Shown: positions 49,058 to 58,328 of the stretch, piece by piece
Layout: each line of letters opens with the position of its first letter
How positions within the stretch are numbered: position 1 is the first letter of the stretch
Assembly: GCA_946553025.1 (NCBI GenBank)
Contig: CAMNRM010000021.1
Span: 1-64,000 of the forward strand
Length of the DNA stretch: 64,000 bases
Direction of reading: 5' to 3'
Origin: an uncultured Clostridium sp.
GTDB lineage: Bacteria > Bacillota > Clostridia > Lachnospirales > Lachnospiraceae
Notes under the pieces: generated by a model
What the model saw: only the letters and a program-made list of their open reading frames with translations
Databases searched by the model: none
Told to the model about the DNA's origin: nothing
Position numbers and translations under genes: made by a program

Positions 49058-51301
49058 ATGAGTCAATTGGATTTGTTAAATGATAAGCAGCGCGAGGCGG
49101 CGACCTGGACGGAGGGTCCGCTTTTGATTTTGGCGGGGGCAGGTTCGGGCAAGACCAGGGTGCTGACGCATCGGATTGCCTATTTAATTGAAGAGAAGGG
49201 TGTGGACCCCTGGAATATCCTGGCGATTACGTTTACAAATAAAGCCGCGGGTGAGATGAAAACGCGGGTGATGAATACGGTGAGAGAAGGTGCGGCGGGT
49301 GTGTGGGTCAGCACCTTTCATTCATTTTGCGTAAGGATTCTCAGAAGACACGCCGAACACCTGGGCTATGGGAATAATTTTTCTGTATATGACACGGACG
49401 ATCAGAAAACGGTGATGAAGCTGGTGTTAAAAAAGCTGAATGTGGACCCGAAACTCTATAAGGAACGGGCCATGCTCAATTACATATCGGACGCAAAAAA
49501 CCATCTGATTTCACCGGAAGCCTGTATTAAAAATGTATCGGAATTCAGAGAAGGGAAAATCGGACTGATTTACAAGACCTATCAGGAGGAATTAAAACAT
49601 AATAATGCCATGGATTTTGATGATCTTCTGGTCAATATGGTACAGCTTCTCCTTCGCGTTCCGGAAATCCTGGAAAATTACCAGAACCGTTTCCGCTATA
49701 TTATGGTGGATGAATACCAGGATACCAACCATGTACAGTTTAAGCTGGTTGAACTTCTGGCAAAGAAATACAGAAACTTATGTGTGGTGGGCGACGATGA
49801 TCAGTCGATTTATCGTTTTCGCGGGGCAGATATCCGCAATATCCTGGAATTTGAAGAAGCGTTTCCGGGGGCAAAGGTGGTAAAGCTTGAACAGAATTAC
49901 CGCTCTACCGGAAATATTCTGACCGTGGCCAATGAGGTTATCCGCCACAACCGGGAAAGGAAGGCAAAAACCCTCTGGACGGCGAATGAAGAGGGCGGAC
50001 TTCCGTCTTACTGTCAGTTTGATACCGGGGAGATGGAGGCGGATTTTATTGCCAGGCTGTTTTTGGAGAAAAAGGAGAAGGGCAGGGACTGGAAGGATAT
50101 GGCGGTGCTTTATCGCACGAATGCACAGTCCCGTCTTTTGGAGGAAGCCTGCATCCGGAAAAATATTCCCTATCTTTTGGTCGGCGGGGTGAACTTTTAT
50201 CAGAGAAAAGAGATTAAGGATGTCCTGGCCTATTTAAAAACTATAGCCAACGGTGTGGACGACCTGTCCGTAAGCCGCATAATCAATGTGCCCAGGAGGG
50301 GAATCGGAACGGTCACGATAGGAAGGCTGACGGCCTACAGTGCCCAGGAGGGGATTCATCTGTACGATGCCATAAAAACGGCTAAAAATATCCCCGGGAT
50401 TGGCAAGTCAGCAGAAAAGGTGGTTGCTTTTTCCGGACAAATCGAGGAACTGCGGGCATTTTCCAGGGACAGTGCGCACACGATTGCCGATTTAATTGAG
50501 GCTGTATTAAAACAAACCGGCTATCAGCAGGAACTTGAAGCCGAGGCAGAAGAGGGGCAGGAGCGCCTGGAAAATATTCAGGAATTAATCAGCAAAGCCG
50601 TCGGTTATGAAAGGGATGCCGAGCATCCCAGCCTGGACGAGTTTTTAGAGTTGGTGGCTCTGGTTGCGGATGTAGACCGCATGGACGATGCCGACAGCCG
50701 GGTGACGCTGATGACCCTGCACAGTGCCAAGGGACTGGAGTTTCCGTTAGTAGCGATGGCAGGGATGGAGGACGGTCTTTTCCCTAACGGGCTGATTGTC
50801 GCCTCGGAGAAACGGGAAGAGATGGAAGAGGAGCGCCGGCTCTGCTATGTGGGGATGACCAGGGCAAAAGAGGAACTCTTCCTGACCGGGGCAAGGCTTC
50901 GGATGATTAACGGGGAAACCCGGCGAATGCGGACGAGCCAGTTTGTCCGGGAGGTTCCTCAGGATTTTCTTGAGGTTGAACAGCCGGAGCGGCTGGATCT
51001 TCAATGGTCGAAACCTTCGGGAGAGAAGGAGAGTCCGAAAAACCAGATTCTGCGGATGAAAAAACGGGGGACAAGCCCCTTCCAGCCGGGAAATACCAGC
51101 TTTGGGAAGTCTTTTTCCGTCGTAAAGGCAGAAAGCCTTGACTACCAGGAGGGCGACCGGGTTCGTCACGGCCGTTTTGGCGAGGGCATTGTAGAACAGA
51201 TTAAGGACGGGCCAAAGGATTATGAAGTGACCGTCTGTTTTGATAAGGTGGGCGTAAAGAAGATGTTTGCTTCATTTGCAAAGCTGGAGCGTGTGGAATG
51301 A
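49058..51301 (+). CDS. pcrA: ATP-dependent DNA helicase PcrA/UvrD
   Basis: This is a superfamily 1A 3'-5' helicase for repair and plasmid/rolling-circle replication, 747 residues, the normal length. Motifs in order: Q-motif LNDKQREA, Walker A AGAGSGKTRVL, motif Ia ITFTNKAAGEM, Walker B VDEYQDTN, motif III GDDDQSIYRFRGA, motif IV YRST, motif V TLHSAKGLEF and motif VI YVGMTRAKEEL. The C-terminus ends with a Tudor-like segment (GDRVRHGRFGEGIVEQI) as in PcrA, which contacts RNA polymerase in relatives. This is core chromosome, so the region between 49 and 53.4 kb is probably not mobile. Confidence 0.97.
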   Translation: MSQLDLLNDKQREAATWTEGPLLILAGAGSGKTRVLTHRIAYLIEEKGVDPWNILAITFTNKAAGEMKTRVMNTVREGAAGVWVSTFHSFCVRILRRHAEHLGYGNNFSVYDTDDQKTVMKLVLKKLNVDPKLYKERAMLNYISDAKNHLISPEACIKNVSEFREGKIGLIYKTYQEELKHNNAMDFDDLLVNMVQLLLRVPEILENYQNRFRYIMVDEYQDTNHVQFKLVELLAKKYRNLCVVGDDDQSIYRFRGADIRNILEFEEAFPGAKVVKLEQNYRSTGNILTVANEVIRHNRERKAKTLWTANEEGGLPSYCQFDTGEMEADFIARLFLEKKEKGRDWKDMAVLYRTNAQSRLLEEACIRKNIPYLLVGGVNFYQRKEIKDVLAYLKTIANGVDDLSVSRIINVPRRGIGTVTIGRLTAYSAQEGIHLYDAIKTAKNIPGIGKSAEKVVAFSGQIEELRAFSRDSAHTIADLIEAVLKQTGYQQELEAEAEEGQERLENIQELISKAVGYERDAEHPSLDEFLELVALVADVDRMDDADSRVTLMTLHSAKGLEFPLVAMAGMEDGLFPNGLIVASEKREEMEEERRLCYVGMTRAKEELFLTGARLRMINGETRRMRTSQFVREVPQDFLEVEQPERLDLQWSKPSGEKESPKNQILRMKKRGTSPFQPGNTSFGKSFSVVKAESLDYQEGDRVRHGRFGEGIVEQIKDGPKDYEVTVCFDKVGVKKMFASFAKLERVE

Positions 51302-51485
51302 AAGGATAATGTTAAAGGATTTGCTGTGCGGTTATCTTGAAAGAACATGAAAAATCCAGTAAAAATCCATATCAAAATCTTTACGGAAAAAAATATAAAT
51401 TAGGATAGTAAAATCCGAAAAAAAATGGTATACTTATCCTGAGCGGAATGGACGCAAATTAATAAGAGGGAAAGGACGTGGATTT

Positions 51486-51830
51486 ATGAATAAGAATCGC
51501 TTGGATATGATGGGGAAAGAGGCCAGGGACAGAGTAGAGGAGATTATGAACTCCACCCGCTTGAATGAGTTCCTGCACAGAAAAGAAGAAGAGGATAAGA
51601 AGAAAAACTGTATTCTCTGGGTTCTTGCGATTATCGGTGTAGTTGCAGCCGTTGCAGCCATTGCCTATGCCGTATATCGTTTCTTTACTCCGGATTATCT
51701 GGAAGACTTCGAGGACGATTTCGAGGATGACTTCGACGACGACTTCTTTGACGACGATGAGAAGGAAGAGGAGAAGGCTGAGAAGGACGAAGAAGTAAAA
51801 GAAGCAGCAGAAGAGAAGGAAGAAGAGTAA
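51486..51830 (+). CDS. Small single-pass membrane protein with acidic tail
   Basis: The protein has 114 residues. A charged N-terminus of ~40 residues is followed by one membrane helix (ILWVLAIIGVVAAVAAIAYA, about 42-61) and then a very acidic tail of Asp/Glu/Phe and Lys/Glu repeats. I recognise no domain with certainty; similar small proteins sit near core genes in Lachnospiraceae. The ribosome-binding site is AGGGAAAGGACG before ATG 51486. A terminator follows at 51852. Confidence 0.75.
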   Translation: MNKNRLDMMGKEARDRVEEIMNSTRLNEFLHRKEEEDKKKNCILWVLAIIGVVAAVAAIAYAVYRFFTPDYLEDFEDDFEDDFDDDFFDDDEKEEEKAEKDEEVKEAAEEKEEE

Positions 51831-51851
51831 TTGTAATCGCTGTTTTGAATG

Positions 51852-51981
51852 TATGCCTCTGGAAACCAGGGGCATATTTTTGCTTTATAGGAAAATGCGT
51901 CCTATAAAGCAAAAACCCTCCGGGGGATGCGCACTCCGCGCTCAAGGAATATGGCTGCCAAGGCAGCCGCGCTTCGGCGCG
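51852..51981 (+). promoter_or_regulatory. Structured leader of rlmD with four hairpins
   Basis: The first is a terminator, TATGCCTCTGG/CCAGGGGCATA (51852-51876) plus TTTTT. Its T run is also the 5' arm of a perfect 15-bp inverted repeat TTTTTGCTTTATAGG / CCTATAAAGCAAAAA (51877-51891, 51901-51915). Then GGCTGCC/GGCAGCC (51953-51968), then CGCGC-TTCG-GCGCG (51968-51981). The first ends the small membrane gene. Together they could form an attenuator for rlmD (inference). Confidence 0.6.
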
Positions 51982-52004
51982 TACGACAGGAAGGAGAAAT
52001 GGGC

Positions 52005-53696
52005 ATGAAAAAAGGCGATATTGCCGAAGGAATAATTGAACGGGTGGAATTTCCCAACAAGGGGATTCTGACGGTGGATGGGGAGCGGCTTGTGGTAAAG
52101 AACACGATTCCCGGTCAAACCGTGCGTGTGCTTGTGACAAAAAGAAGAAAGGGAAAAAGTGAAGGACGGGTGGTGGAGGTGCTGAAAAAGGCACCCAAAG
52201 AGAGGGAAGAAGGCGTTTGTCCCCATTTTACCCGGTGCGGCGGATGTATTTACCAGAGTCTTCCCTATGAAGAGCAGCTAAATATTAAGGAAGGACAGAT
52301 TAAGGAGCTTTTGTTTTCGGTCTATCCCGAAGGAAGCTTTTTGTGGCAGGGATTAAAACCCAGCCCGCTTCCGGACAGGTACAGGAACAAGATGGAGTTT
52401 TCTTTCGGCGATGAGGTTAAAGGCGGGGATCTGGCACTGGGAATGCACCGGCGGGGGAGTTTTTATGATATTGTAACCACCACGGACTGCCGGATCGTCC
52501 ATCAGGATTTCTGCCGGATTCTGGAAGCAACACTTACGTATTTTCAGCGCAGGAATGTGCCGTTTTACCAGAAGCTTCTGCACATCGGCTACCTGCGCCA
52601 TCTTTTAGTGCGCCGTGCGGTAAAAACCGGGGAAATCCTGGTGGATCTGGTAACGACGACACAGACGGGATGGATGGAAGAGGTTAAATCCGAAGAAGAA
52701 AGCAGGTTTACCGAAGAGGAGCTTCTGGACGGATGGAAGGAATCGATCTGCGCTCTGGAACTGGAAGGAAAGCTGGCCGGGGTTATCCATACGCAAAATG
52801 ACAGTCTGGCAGATGTCGTGCAGAATGACCGAACTGAGGTTTTATACGGACAGGATTATTTTTTTGAGGAACTTTTAGGGCTGCGGTTTAAGATTACCCC
52901 GTTTTCCTTTTTCCAGACGAACTCGGCGGGGGCAGAGGTGCTGTATGAAACCGCGAGAAGTTACATCGGGGATACGAAGGATAAGGTGGTATTTGATTTA
53001 TACAGCGGAACCGGAACCATTGCCCAGATGCTTGCGGCGGTGGCAAAGCAGGTGGTCGGTGTGGAACTGGTAGAAGAAGCCGTGGAAGCCGCTAAGGAGA
53101 ATGCCGCAGGGAACGGACTGAAAAACTGCAGCTTTATTGCCGGAGATGTGGGGAAGGTGATGGATGAACTGGAAGAAAAGCCGGATTTAATTATGCTGGA
53201 CCCGCCAAGGGACGGTATCCACCCCAAAGCCCTGCCGAAAATTATCCGGTTTGGAGTTGAGCGGATTGTCTATATTTCCTGCAAGCCGACAAGCCTGGTC
53301 AGGGATCTGGTTCTGTTTAAGGAGGGCGGCTATCAGATGACAAAAGCCTGCGCCGTGGACATGTTCCCGCACACCGGGGGGATAGAGACGTGCGTACTTT
53401 TGTCCCAACAACATATCAACGATTATATCAGGGTTTCGGTAGACCTTGACCCGGAGGATGTCACCCCGGCAGAAACAACGGCTACCTATGATAAGATAAA
53501 ACAGTATGTATTACAGCATTATGGGGTAAAGGTTTCTGTTTTATACGTTGCCCAGATAAAGCGTAAGTATGGGCTGGATATGAGAGAGAATTACAATAAG
53601 TCAAAGAAACCAGATGCGAAAGTGCCGGTTTGCCCGCCGGAAAAGGAGAAGATGATTGTAGAAGCCTTACGGCATTTTCAGATGATACCAGGTTAA
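52005..53696 (+). CDS. rlmD: 23S rRNA (uracil-C5)-methyltransferase RlmD, with foreign C-terminal extension
   Basis: The enzyme methylates U1939-type uridine in 23S rRNA using SAM. It has 563 residues from ATG 52005, 8 bases after AAGGAG. A TRAM domain (about 3-60), an iron-sulfur Cys set (CPHFTRCGGCIYQ), the SAM motif FDLYSGTGTIAQ, DPPRDGIHPKAL and the catalytic Cys in YISCKPTS are all present. The normal protein ends soon after TGGIETCVLLS (near 53405). Here ~95 more residues follow (HINDYIRVSVDLDPEDV... to RHFQMIPG). rumA/rlmD is a known insertion target of conjugative elements, so this extension is best explained as element-encoded sequence fused in frame at the attachment site. Confidence 0.93.
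   Translation: MKKGDIAEGIIERVEFPNKGILTVDGERLVVKNTIPGQTVRVLVTKRRKGKSEGRVVEVLKKAPKEREEGVCPHFTRCGGCIYQSLPYEEQLNIKEGQIKELLFSVYPEGSFLWQGLKPSPLPDRYRNKMEFSFGDEVKGGDLALGMHRRGSFYDIVTTTDCRIVHQDFCRILEATLTYFQRRNVPFYQKLLHIGYLRHLLVRRAVKTGEILVDLVTTTQTGWMEEVKSEEESRFTEEELLDGWKESICALELEGKLAGVIHTQNDSLADVVQNDRTEVLYGQDYFFEELLGLRFKITPFSFFQTNSAGAEVLYETARSYIGDTKDKVVFDLYSGTGTIAQMLAAVAKQVVGVELVEEAVEAAKENAAGNGLKNCSFIAGDVGKVMDELEEKPDLIMLDPPRDGIHPKALPKIIRFGVERIVYISCKPTSLVRDLVLFKEGGYQMTKACAVDMFPHTGGIETCVLLSQQHINDYIRVSVDLDPEDVTPAETTATYDKIKQYVLQHYGVKVSVLYVAQIKRKYGLDMRENYNKSKKPDAKVPVCPPEKEKMIVEALRHFQMIPG
53375..53411 (+). other. Candidate attachment-site junction of an integrative element in rlmD
   Basis: The conserved RlmD 3' end (bases coding for GGIETCVLLSQ) is followed in frame by non-RlmD sequence that continues into mobile-element-type genes. 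The core site of insertion is expected here. The other copy (attR) would be beyond the right edge of the window. Confidence 0.5.
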
Positions 53697-53769
53697 GAAT
53701 TTGTACTTTTCATTGCCTAGAGCTGGCTGCCATGATATGATATTTCTAATAATACATAGGAGGTGTATC

Positions 53770-55308
53770 ATGGATAGCCAGCTTTTACTTGATGGGATGC
53801 TCCCACCGCTCAAAGAATTTGATAGGGGGATTAAAGCGAATAAGTATTTGAAAGATCAAGAAAAAATAAATTTATATCAAATATTTTGTGATTGTATGAA
53901 TAGGGGGGAGGCTTATAACGTCAAGGCGGCTCTTACAGATATTGCCATATCGTATGGTAAATATTTCAAAAGGGGTAAGACACTTCCTTTTTTACTTAGG
54001 CAGGTTATTTTTTGCCTTACTGTACATTGCCTAAAATATAATAAAATGAATCAGAAACAAGTGATTGAATACTTGAAGAAAAATAGGGTAACTATATCTC
54101 ATAATTTTATCTCAAGGGCAAAGATTAAGCCTACAGATTATTGGAAAGCGTATGAGTGTGAGATACCTGACCCTCCAGTTGAATATATGGGACAGAAGAA
54201 AGGTGAACTTGGTGCGGCGATAAGAAATCTTGTTTATCAGGCTAGAGAGTATAATACTTTTATTGACTTGTTTGGCGGCAGTGGTGCAGCAACAGCATCA
54301 GTAATGCATTTGAAGGATAAGCAGTATATTTATAACGAGGTCAATCCAAGGGTATATAGTTTGTTTTGTTATCTTGCTAAGGATTACAAATCGTTATTAG
54401 AAGGTATAAAGGTATTACAAGATTATATTTGTCTTTCTGAGAATTATCCTAAAAAGAACAATATTTTCGAAGAGGCTCAAGTGTGGATTGATGGTAGGAT
54501 TGATGATAAATATTATGAACTTGACAGAGAATTAGTACGCGAAGGTACACGGCAGGGGTGTTGCGTGGTGTGCTTATATTATTTTACGCATTATACTCTT
54601 GAACCCTTGGAGCAGGCTGTGAGTGAGGTGTTTAGGCGTCACTTCTCACATTTAGGTAATGTCGATGTGGTATCAGCCCTATCTAAGATACGAGATTTTG
54701 GTAATATAATGAAGTTTACAGGCAGGTTCTATGATAATTTAATGAAAGCCTTTCATGAGGCTATTGCGGATACACAATGCAAGAATACTAATTGTTTTGC
54801 CTTAATAGATAAGGATGAAACTTCAAATTTATACTATGTAGACCCGCCATATGTCGCTACTTCTGAGTATGATGAGGATGGCTATGGTAGGTTTACTACA
54901 GATGATATGGTGCAGTTAATAGAGGAACTTAAAAAAATCAAGGGGAAATTTATATACTCATGCAGAGCTGTAGATACTCCCGATGGAGGGTTAAAAAAGA
55001 TTAATAGTAATAAAAAACGCAAAGAGATAAAGCGAGCGAATGGAAAGATTCGTGAGTTTGTATTTGATGTGTTTAATAAAAAGCGTCAGTCTGATATTTA
55101 TGTCCTTGCCATTGAAAATTTTACCACAAAGGATAAAAAACAAGAAAAGACATTGGCACAGAGAATAAAGAACTGTGAAGTTGTCGAGTTAATGATTACA
55201 AATTATGAGATACATTCGTTCATGGATATACGATATCCACGCACAATGTTTAGAGTTTATGGTCTTGATGCTTTTTTGGATATATGGAATAAAAATGCGT
55301 TAGTTTAA
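53770..55308 (+). CDS. D12-class N6-adenine DNA methyltransferase
   Basis: The protein has 512 residues from ATG 53770, which follows AGGAGGTGTATC. The SAM motif is FIDLFGGSGAATAS (about 158-170) and the catalytic motif is LYYVDPPYVATSEYD. These are the Dam/D12 class signatures. A ~150-residue N-terminal part of no known family precedes it. It is AT-rich relative to rlmD. It is a solitary methylase with no nuclease beside it, so it probably protects the element from host restriction or marks its own DNA. Confidence 0.9.
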   Translation: MDSQLLLDGMLPPLKEFDRGIKANKYLKDQEKINLYQIFCDCMNRGEAYNVKAALTDIAISYGKYFKRGKTLPFLLRQVIFCLTVHCLKYNKMNQKQVIEYLKKNRVTISHNFISRAKIKPTDYWKAYECEIPDPPVEYMGQKKGELGAAIRNLVYQAREYNTFIDLFGGSGAATASVMHLKDKQYIYNEVNPRVYSLFCYLAKDYKSLLEGIKVLQDYICLSENYPKKNNIFEEAQVWIDGRIDDKYYELDRELVREGTRQGCCVVCLYYFTHYTLEPLEQAVSEVFRRHFSHLGNVDVVSALSKIRDFGNIMKFTGRFYDNLMKAFHEAIADTQCKNTNCFALIDKDETSNLYYVDPPYVATSEYDEDGYGRFTTDDMVQLIEELKKIKGKFIYSCRAVDTPDGGLKKINSNKKRKEIKRANGKIREFVFDVFNKKRQSDIYVLAIENFTTKDKKQEKTLAQRIKNCEVVELMITNYEIHSFMDIRYPRTMFRVYGLDAFLDIWNKNALV

Positions 55309-55322
55309 AGATGATTTTCTTA

Positions 55323-55357
55323 AGCTGCCAGCCATGATTAAGAGGTTGGCGGCTTTT
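55323..55357 (+). terminator. Terminator after the adenine methylase
   Basis: AGCTGCCAGCC (55323-55333) pairs with GGTTGGCGGCT (55344-55354), including two G-U pairs that form only in the RNA of this strand. TTTTC follows, so it works rightward. Confidence 0.75.
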
Positions 55358-55478
55358 CTCTGTCTATCCCGATATTTTTCTGAATTTCGCCATAAATAAC
55401 TTGAATTATCCCCTTTACAGAGTTAAAACAGGACACACGCCCGAAGCGGGGGCGGAAATTATACGAAGGGGGTATTTT

Positions 55479-56765
55479 ATGAATCGAAGTAATTTACCTT
55501 TGGGTTTATGCAAACTCAAAAAATATTGGGATTCTCCTGAGAGGACGCTGCGCTGTGATCTGCCGTTCCAGCGTCATGCGGGGGTATGGAGTCCGATAAC
55601 AAAGAGCAACCTTGTATGGTCTATGCTTGCGGACTCCTATATCCCACCCATCGTTCTGCTGAAGGATAGGACAGAGGACGGCAAGGGGTTTATCTATGAG
55701 ATCGAGGATGGACAGCAGCGTCTGACAAACTTGTTTTCTTTTATGGATGGCGAATGGGTATTGCACGGCTCCACGCCGGAAGTGGAGATTGACGGCCAGT
55801 CGTATGAGCTTGCGGGTAAGTCCTTTGAAGAACTGCCAAAGGAAATCCAGAATACGATTTCGCAGTATCGGTTTACCATCCAGTGCCTGGAGAACTACAC
55901 ACTAAAGGAGGCAGAGGCGTTATTTTTCAATATCAACTCTGGTGTTCCCTTGTCTGCGGTGCAGAAGGCAAAGCCAAAGTTGGGTACTGACCTTATCAGG
56001 TTCTTTACTGGCCTTTTAGAAGGTAGCTTTTTTTCGCAAGCGGTCAATATCACAGCGGCCCAGGCTAAGAGGGAGGACGACCTGCTTATGCTGCTCCAGT
56101 CGGTAGCCTTATTGGATAATAGGCATGAAGGCTACTATTATAAGTCGATCAGTGCAGCGGAAATGCTCAATTATGCCGCTGAAGCGGGGAGTTCTTATAA
56201 TCAGGGTAAGCAGAGAATGCTGTCAGAGATTATCTATTACCTGGACGAAGCCTTTCAGGAACGCAATAAATTTCTCCGTAAGAATAATGTGCCGATAGTT
56301 GTGGTGGTGGCGAAGGTGGCACTGGAGTGCGGCTTGTCCAGCGATGACTACCGACAGTTTATCGAGCATTTTGCGGACACCGTTTATCCGGAGTATGAGG
56401 AGGCCAGCGGCAGCGGTAATGTAAAGGCCAGAAATGTCCAGATGAGGCTCAGGGTGATGTTCCTTGCGCTTCTTAAGTTTTTTGAGTTGTCACTGGATAA
56501 GGTAATCCCGCCGTTTTCTCCCGTTGTTGAGCTGTTAGAGGGTATTAAGACAGACAGCCCACTTCTTTGGAACATCGATATAGAAAAGTATGGAGTTTCT
56601 GATGGTGATGAAGCAGGTGTTGGTGAAGAATCGCCAGATGAGGGTATCAGCCACGAAGAAGTGAAAGAAGTTCTGACGGCAGAGGATTGCCAAAGCACAG
56701 AAAATACGCCAGAGGAAAGTACAGACGGGGAGGTGCCAGTAGATGCTGCTGACATACCAGCTTAG
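55479..56765 (+). CDS. DUF262 domain protein (ParB/GmrS-N-like)
   Basis: The protein has 428 residues from ATG 55479 after GAAGGGGGTATTTT. The DUF262 core shows DLPFQRHAGVWSP, the ...YEIEDGQQRLTNLFSF motif and LENYTLKEAEALFFNINSG. DUF262 is a ParB-fold domain that in GmrSD and related systems binds or hydrolyses nucleotides. GmrSD has a nuclease half (DUF1524), which is absent here; the C-terminus is instead an acidic tail (EESPDEGISHEEVKEV). It could be a defence, anti-defence or element-maintenance protein. Its 3' end overlaps the next gene by 23 bases. Confidence 0.85.
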   Translation: MNRSNLPLGLCKLKKYWDSPERTLRCDLPFQRHAGVWSPITKSNLVWSMLADSYIPPIVLLKDRTEDGKGFIYEIEDGQQRLTNLFSFMDGEWVLHGSTPEVEIDGQSYELAGKSFEELPKEIQNTISQYRFTIQCLENYTLKEAEALFFNINSGVPLSAVQKAKPKLGTDLIRFFTGLLEGSFFSQAVNITAAQAKREDDLLMLLQSVALLDNRHEGYYYKSISAAEMLNYAAEAGSSYNQGKQRMLSEIIYYLDEAFQERNKFLRKNNVPIVVVVAKVALECGLSSDDYRQFIEHFADTVYPEYEEASGSGNVKARNVQMRLRVMFLALLKFFELSLDKVIPPFSPVVELLEGIKTDSPLLWNIDIEKYGVSDGDEAGVGEESPDEGISHEEVKEVLTAEDCQSTENTPEESTDGEVPVDAADIPA

Positions 56766-57150
56766 GGTTGATATCCAGACCCGCCTGATGTACAAGGGAA
56801 AACTTGTATATATGGAAAATACACTTGAGGCTTTCCAGCGGTATGTGAATTTTGACTGTGACAGTGGGCATATTGAAACAACGTGTCTGCCAGGGGGTAT
56901 TATTTTAATCGTACATTCGGATGGCAAGCTGTTCAATTTTCCGGTGAACCGTGCGCTGGTCAGCGAGGAGGGGCATATTATCGATATCCTGGTGGGAAAT
57001 ATCGTGGCGGTAAGGGCGGAGGGTGAGGAATTTAGTGATATTTTGCCAGAGGATGTGGATTTTATTGAGAAACATCTGAAACCTGCTTATGTGGTAAATG
57101 GAACAGTCGGCTTTCTCGATATTGTTCCTTTGCCGGAGTACCCATCATGA
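56743..57150 (+). CDS. DUF3846-type small protein of mobile elements
   Basis: The protein has 135 residues. The core resembles DUF3846 proteins of phages and conjugative elements: ENTLEAFQRYVNFDCDSG, then LIVHSDGKLFNFPVNRALV and HIIDILVGNIVAVRAEGEEF. The function is unknown. The start ATG 56743 lies inside the preceding gene (23-base overlap), and its end overlaps the next start (ATGA), so these genes are translationally linked. Confidence 0.75.
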   Translation: MLLTYQLRVDIQTRLMYKGKLVYMENTLEAFQRYVNFDCDSGHIETTCLPGGIILIVHSDGKLFNFPVNRALVSEEGHIIDILVGNIVAVRAEGEEFSDILPEDVDFIEKHLKPAYVVNGTVGFLDIVPLPEYPS

Positions 57151-57326
57151 TTCTGGAGCTGACTGCCCCGATAAATGACCCTTACAGCCCTAAACCCGCA
57201 GGAGCCAGATTAAAAGTTGAGTATATTGATTCTATTGGCCAGATACATGGTGTATGGCTACCACCACATGGAGGGAGTATCGCTATTATTCCAGAGGTTG
57301 ACCACTACATCGTCATTGAGCCATAG
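57147..57326 (+). CDS. DUF4314-like small protein
   Basis: The protein has only 59 residues and is easily missed. It overlaps the preceding stop codon by ATGA (57147-57150) and ends at TAG 57324-57326. The sequence style (INDPYSPKPAGARLKVEYID, then IGQIHGVWLPPHGGSIAIIP) matches the DUF4314 pattern of small phage and ICE proteins: N/D-D-P-Y, then D-x-G-Q-I-H and G-S-x-x-x-I-P-x-V-D. Function unknown. Confidence 0.72.
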   Translation: MILELTAPINDPYSPKPAGARLKVEYIDSIGQIHGVWLPPHGGSIAIIPEVDHYIVIEP

Positions 57327-57331
57327 ATGTT

Positions 57332-57366
57332 AGACCCGTATTGCTGTTTAGTGATGCGGGTTTTTT
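57332..57366 (+). terminator. Terminator after the DUF4314-like gene
   Basis: ACCCGTATTGCT pairs with AGTGATGCGGGT (with G-U pairs) and is followed by TTTTTT. Confidence 0.75.
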
Positions 57367-57413
57367 CTGTTTAATGTCAGTTATTACCACTAAAAAGAAG
57401 AGGAGTGGTGACA

Positions 57414-58313
57414 TTGATAGTCAAACAGTTTAGGTCGGTAGTTATAAGTCTGTTGCTTTCATCATTAGTACTTGGGTATAACCCGCCAAGGGAGCCAGTA
57501 GTAATCCAGGACGGTGTCATGCAATGGGAGTATGATGGGGAGGACTGGCGTTACCTGACCCCAGATGGAAATTCGGTAGTTGGGAGGTTCTGTGACAGCA
57601 TGGGAGATGTGTATTATGCGGGAGCAGACGGCAAACTCTTGTGTGAGGGGTATCTTGGAGAAGAGTATTTTGGAGCCGATGGCAGGCTGGTAAATCCCTC
57701 AGCTAAAGGAGCTGATAAGTTTAAAGAAGTAGTTGACGAGTTTGAGGCCGGAGAAGCCGTTTGTTTTAAAAGTACAGATGAAGTAGTGGATTTTATGCAT
57801 TGGTATTCTTCCCAGTGGAGCATGGGAAGGCATGACACCAATTTGCAGGCCGAGGTAAGCTCCAGAACCGGCAGAGTTAAGTTTACAAAGCCCAGGGAGT
57901 TTCTATATGACCGTGAGGCGGTAATGCGTGAGTTGTTTGAGAGGTTTGGAAGGATTGCCCCCAGCTTATCTGATCTGGAGAAAATCAATACAGCCTGCTC
58001 TAAACTGTCAGATTTTAACTATGACGTAACCATGTATCAGGAGTCAATCCATGATGTACTTGCCACATCAAGCGGAGTGTGTTGGCAGTTTTCGAGAATT
58101 GTTCAGTGCTTGCTTGAGGATTGTGGCCTTGAGGTTGAGGTAGTGCAGGGGCTGTATGGAGATGTTTATCATGCGTGGCTGAAGGTAAAGGCGGACGGCA
58201 GATGGGTATACGTTGACCCGACAGCATTTGTCGGCGGAGGAGACGCCATCGTAAGCGAGAGTAACTATCTTAAGAACTATCGGGTATTAATTCAGGACAA
58301 GAAATCTCAATGA
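57414..58313 (+). CDS. Secreted transglutaminase-like cysteine protein
   Basis: The protein has 299 residues. I prefer TTG 57414, 8 bases after AGAGGAG; GTG 57408 or 57405 are closer. An N-terminal hydrophobic segment (FRSVVISLLLSSLVLGYN) is a signal peptide or anchor. It has a short repeat region resembling cell-wall-binding motifs (GDVYYAGADGKLL). The catalytic set Cys223 (SSGVCWQFSR), His253 (DVYHAWLKV) and Asp268 (WVYVDPTAF) matches the transglutaminase/cysteine-protease fold. It probably modifies or cleaves proteins or peptidoglycan peptides at the cell surface. It is followed after 15 bases by the ADP-ribosyltransferase gene. Confidence 0.87.
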   Translation: MIVKQFRSVVISLLLSSLVLGYNPPREPVVIQDGVMQWEYDGEDWRYLTPDGNSVVGRFCDSMGDVYYAGADGKLLCEGYLGEEYFGADGRLVNPSAKGADKFKEVVDEFEAGEAVCFKSTDEVVDFMHWYSSQWSMGRHDTNLQAEVSSRTGRVKFTKPREFLYDREAVMRELFERFGRIAPSLSDLEKINTACSKLSDFNYDVTMYQESIHDVLATSSGVCWQFSRIVQCLLEDCGLEVEVVQGLYGDVYHAWLKVKADGRWVYVDPTAFVGGGDAIVSESNYLKNYRVLIQDKKSQ

Positions 58314-58328
58314 GTTTAGGAGGCAGAC

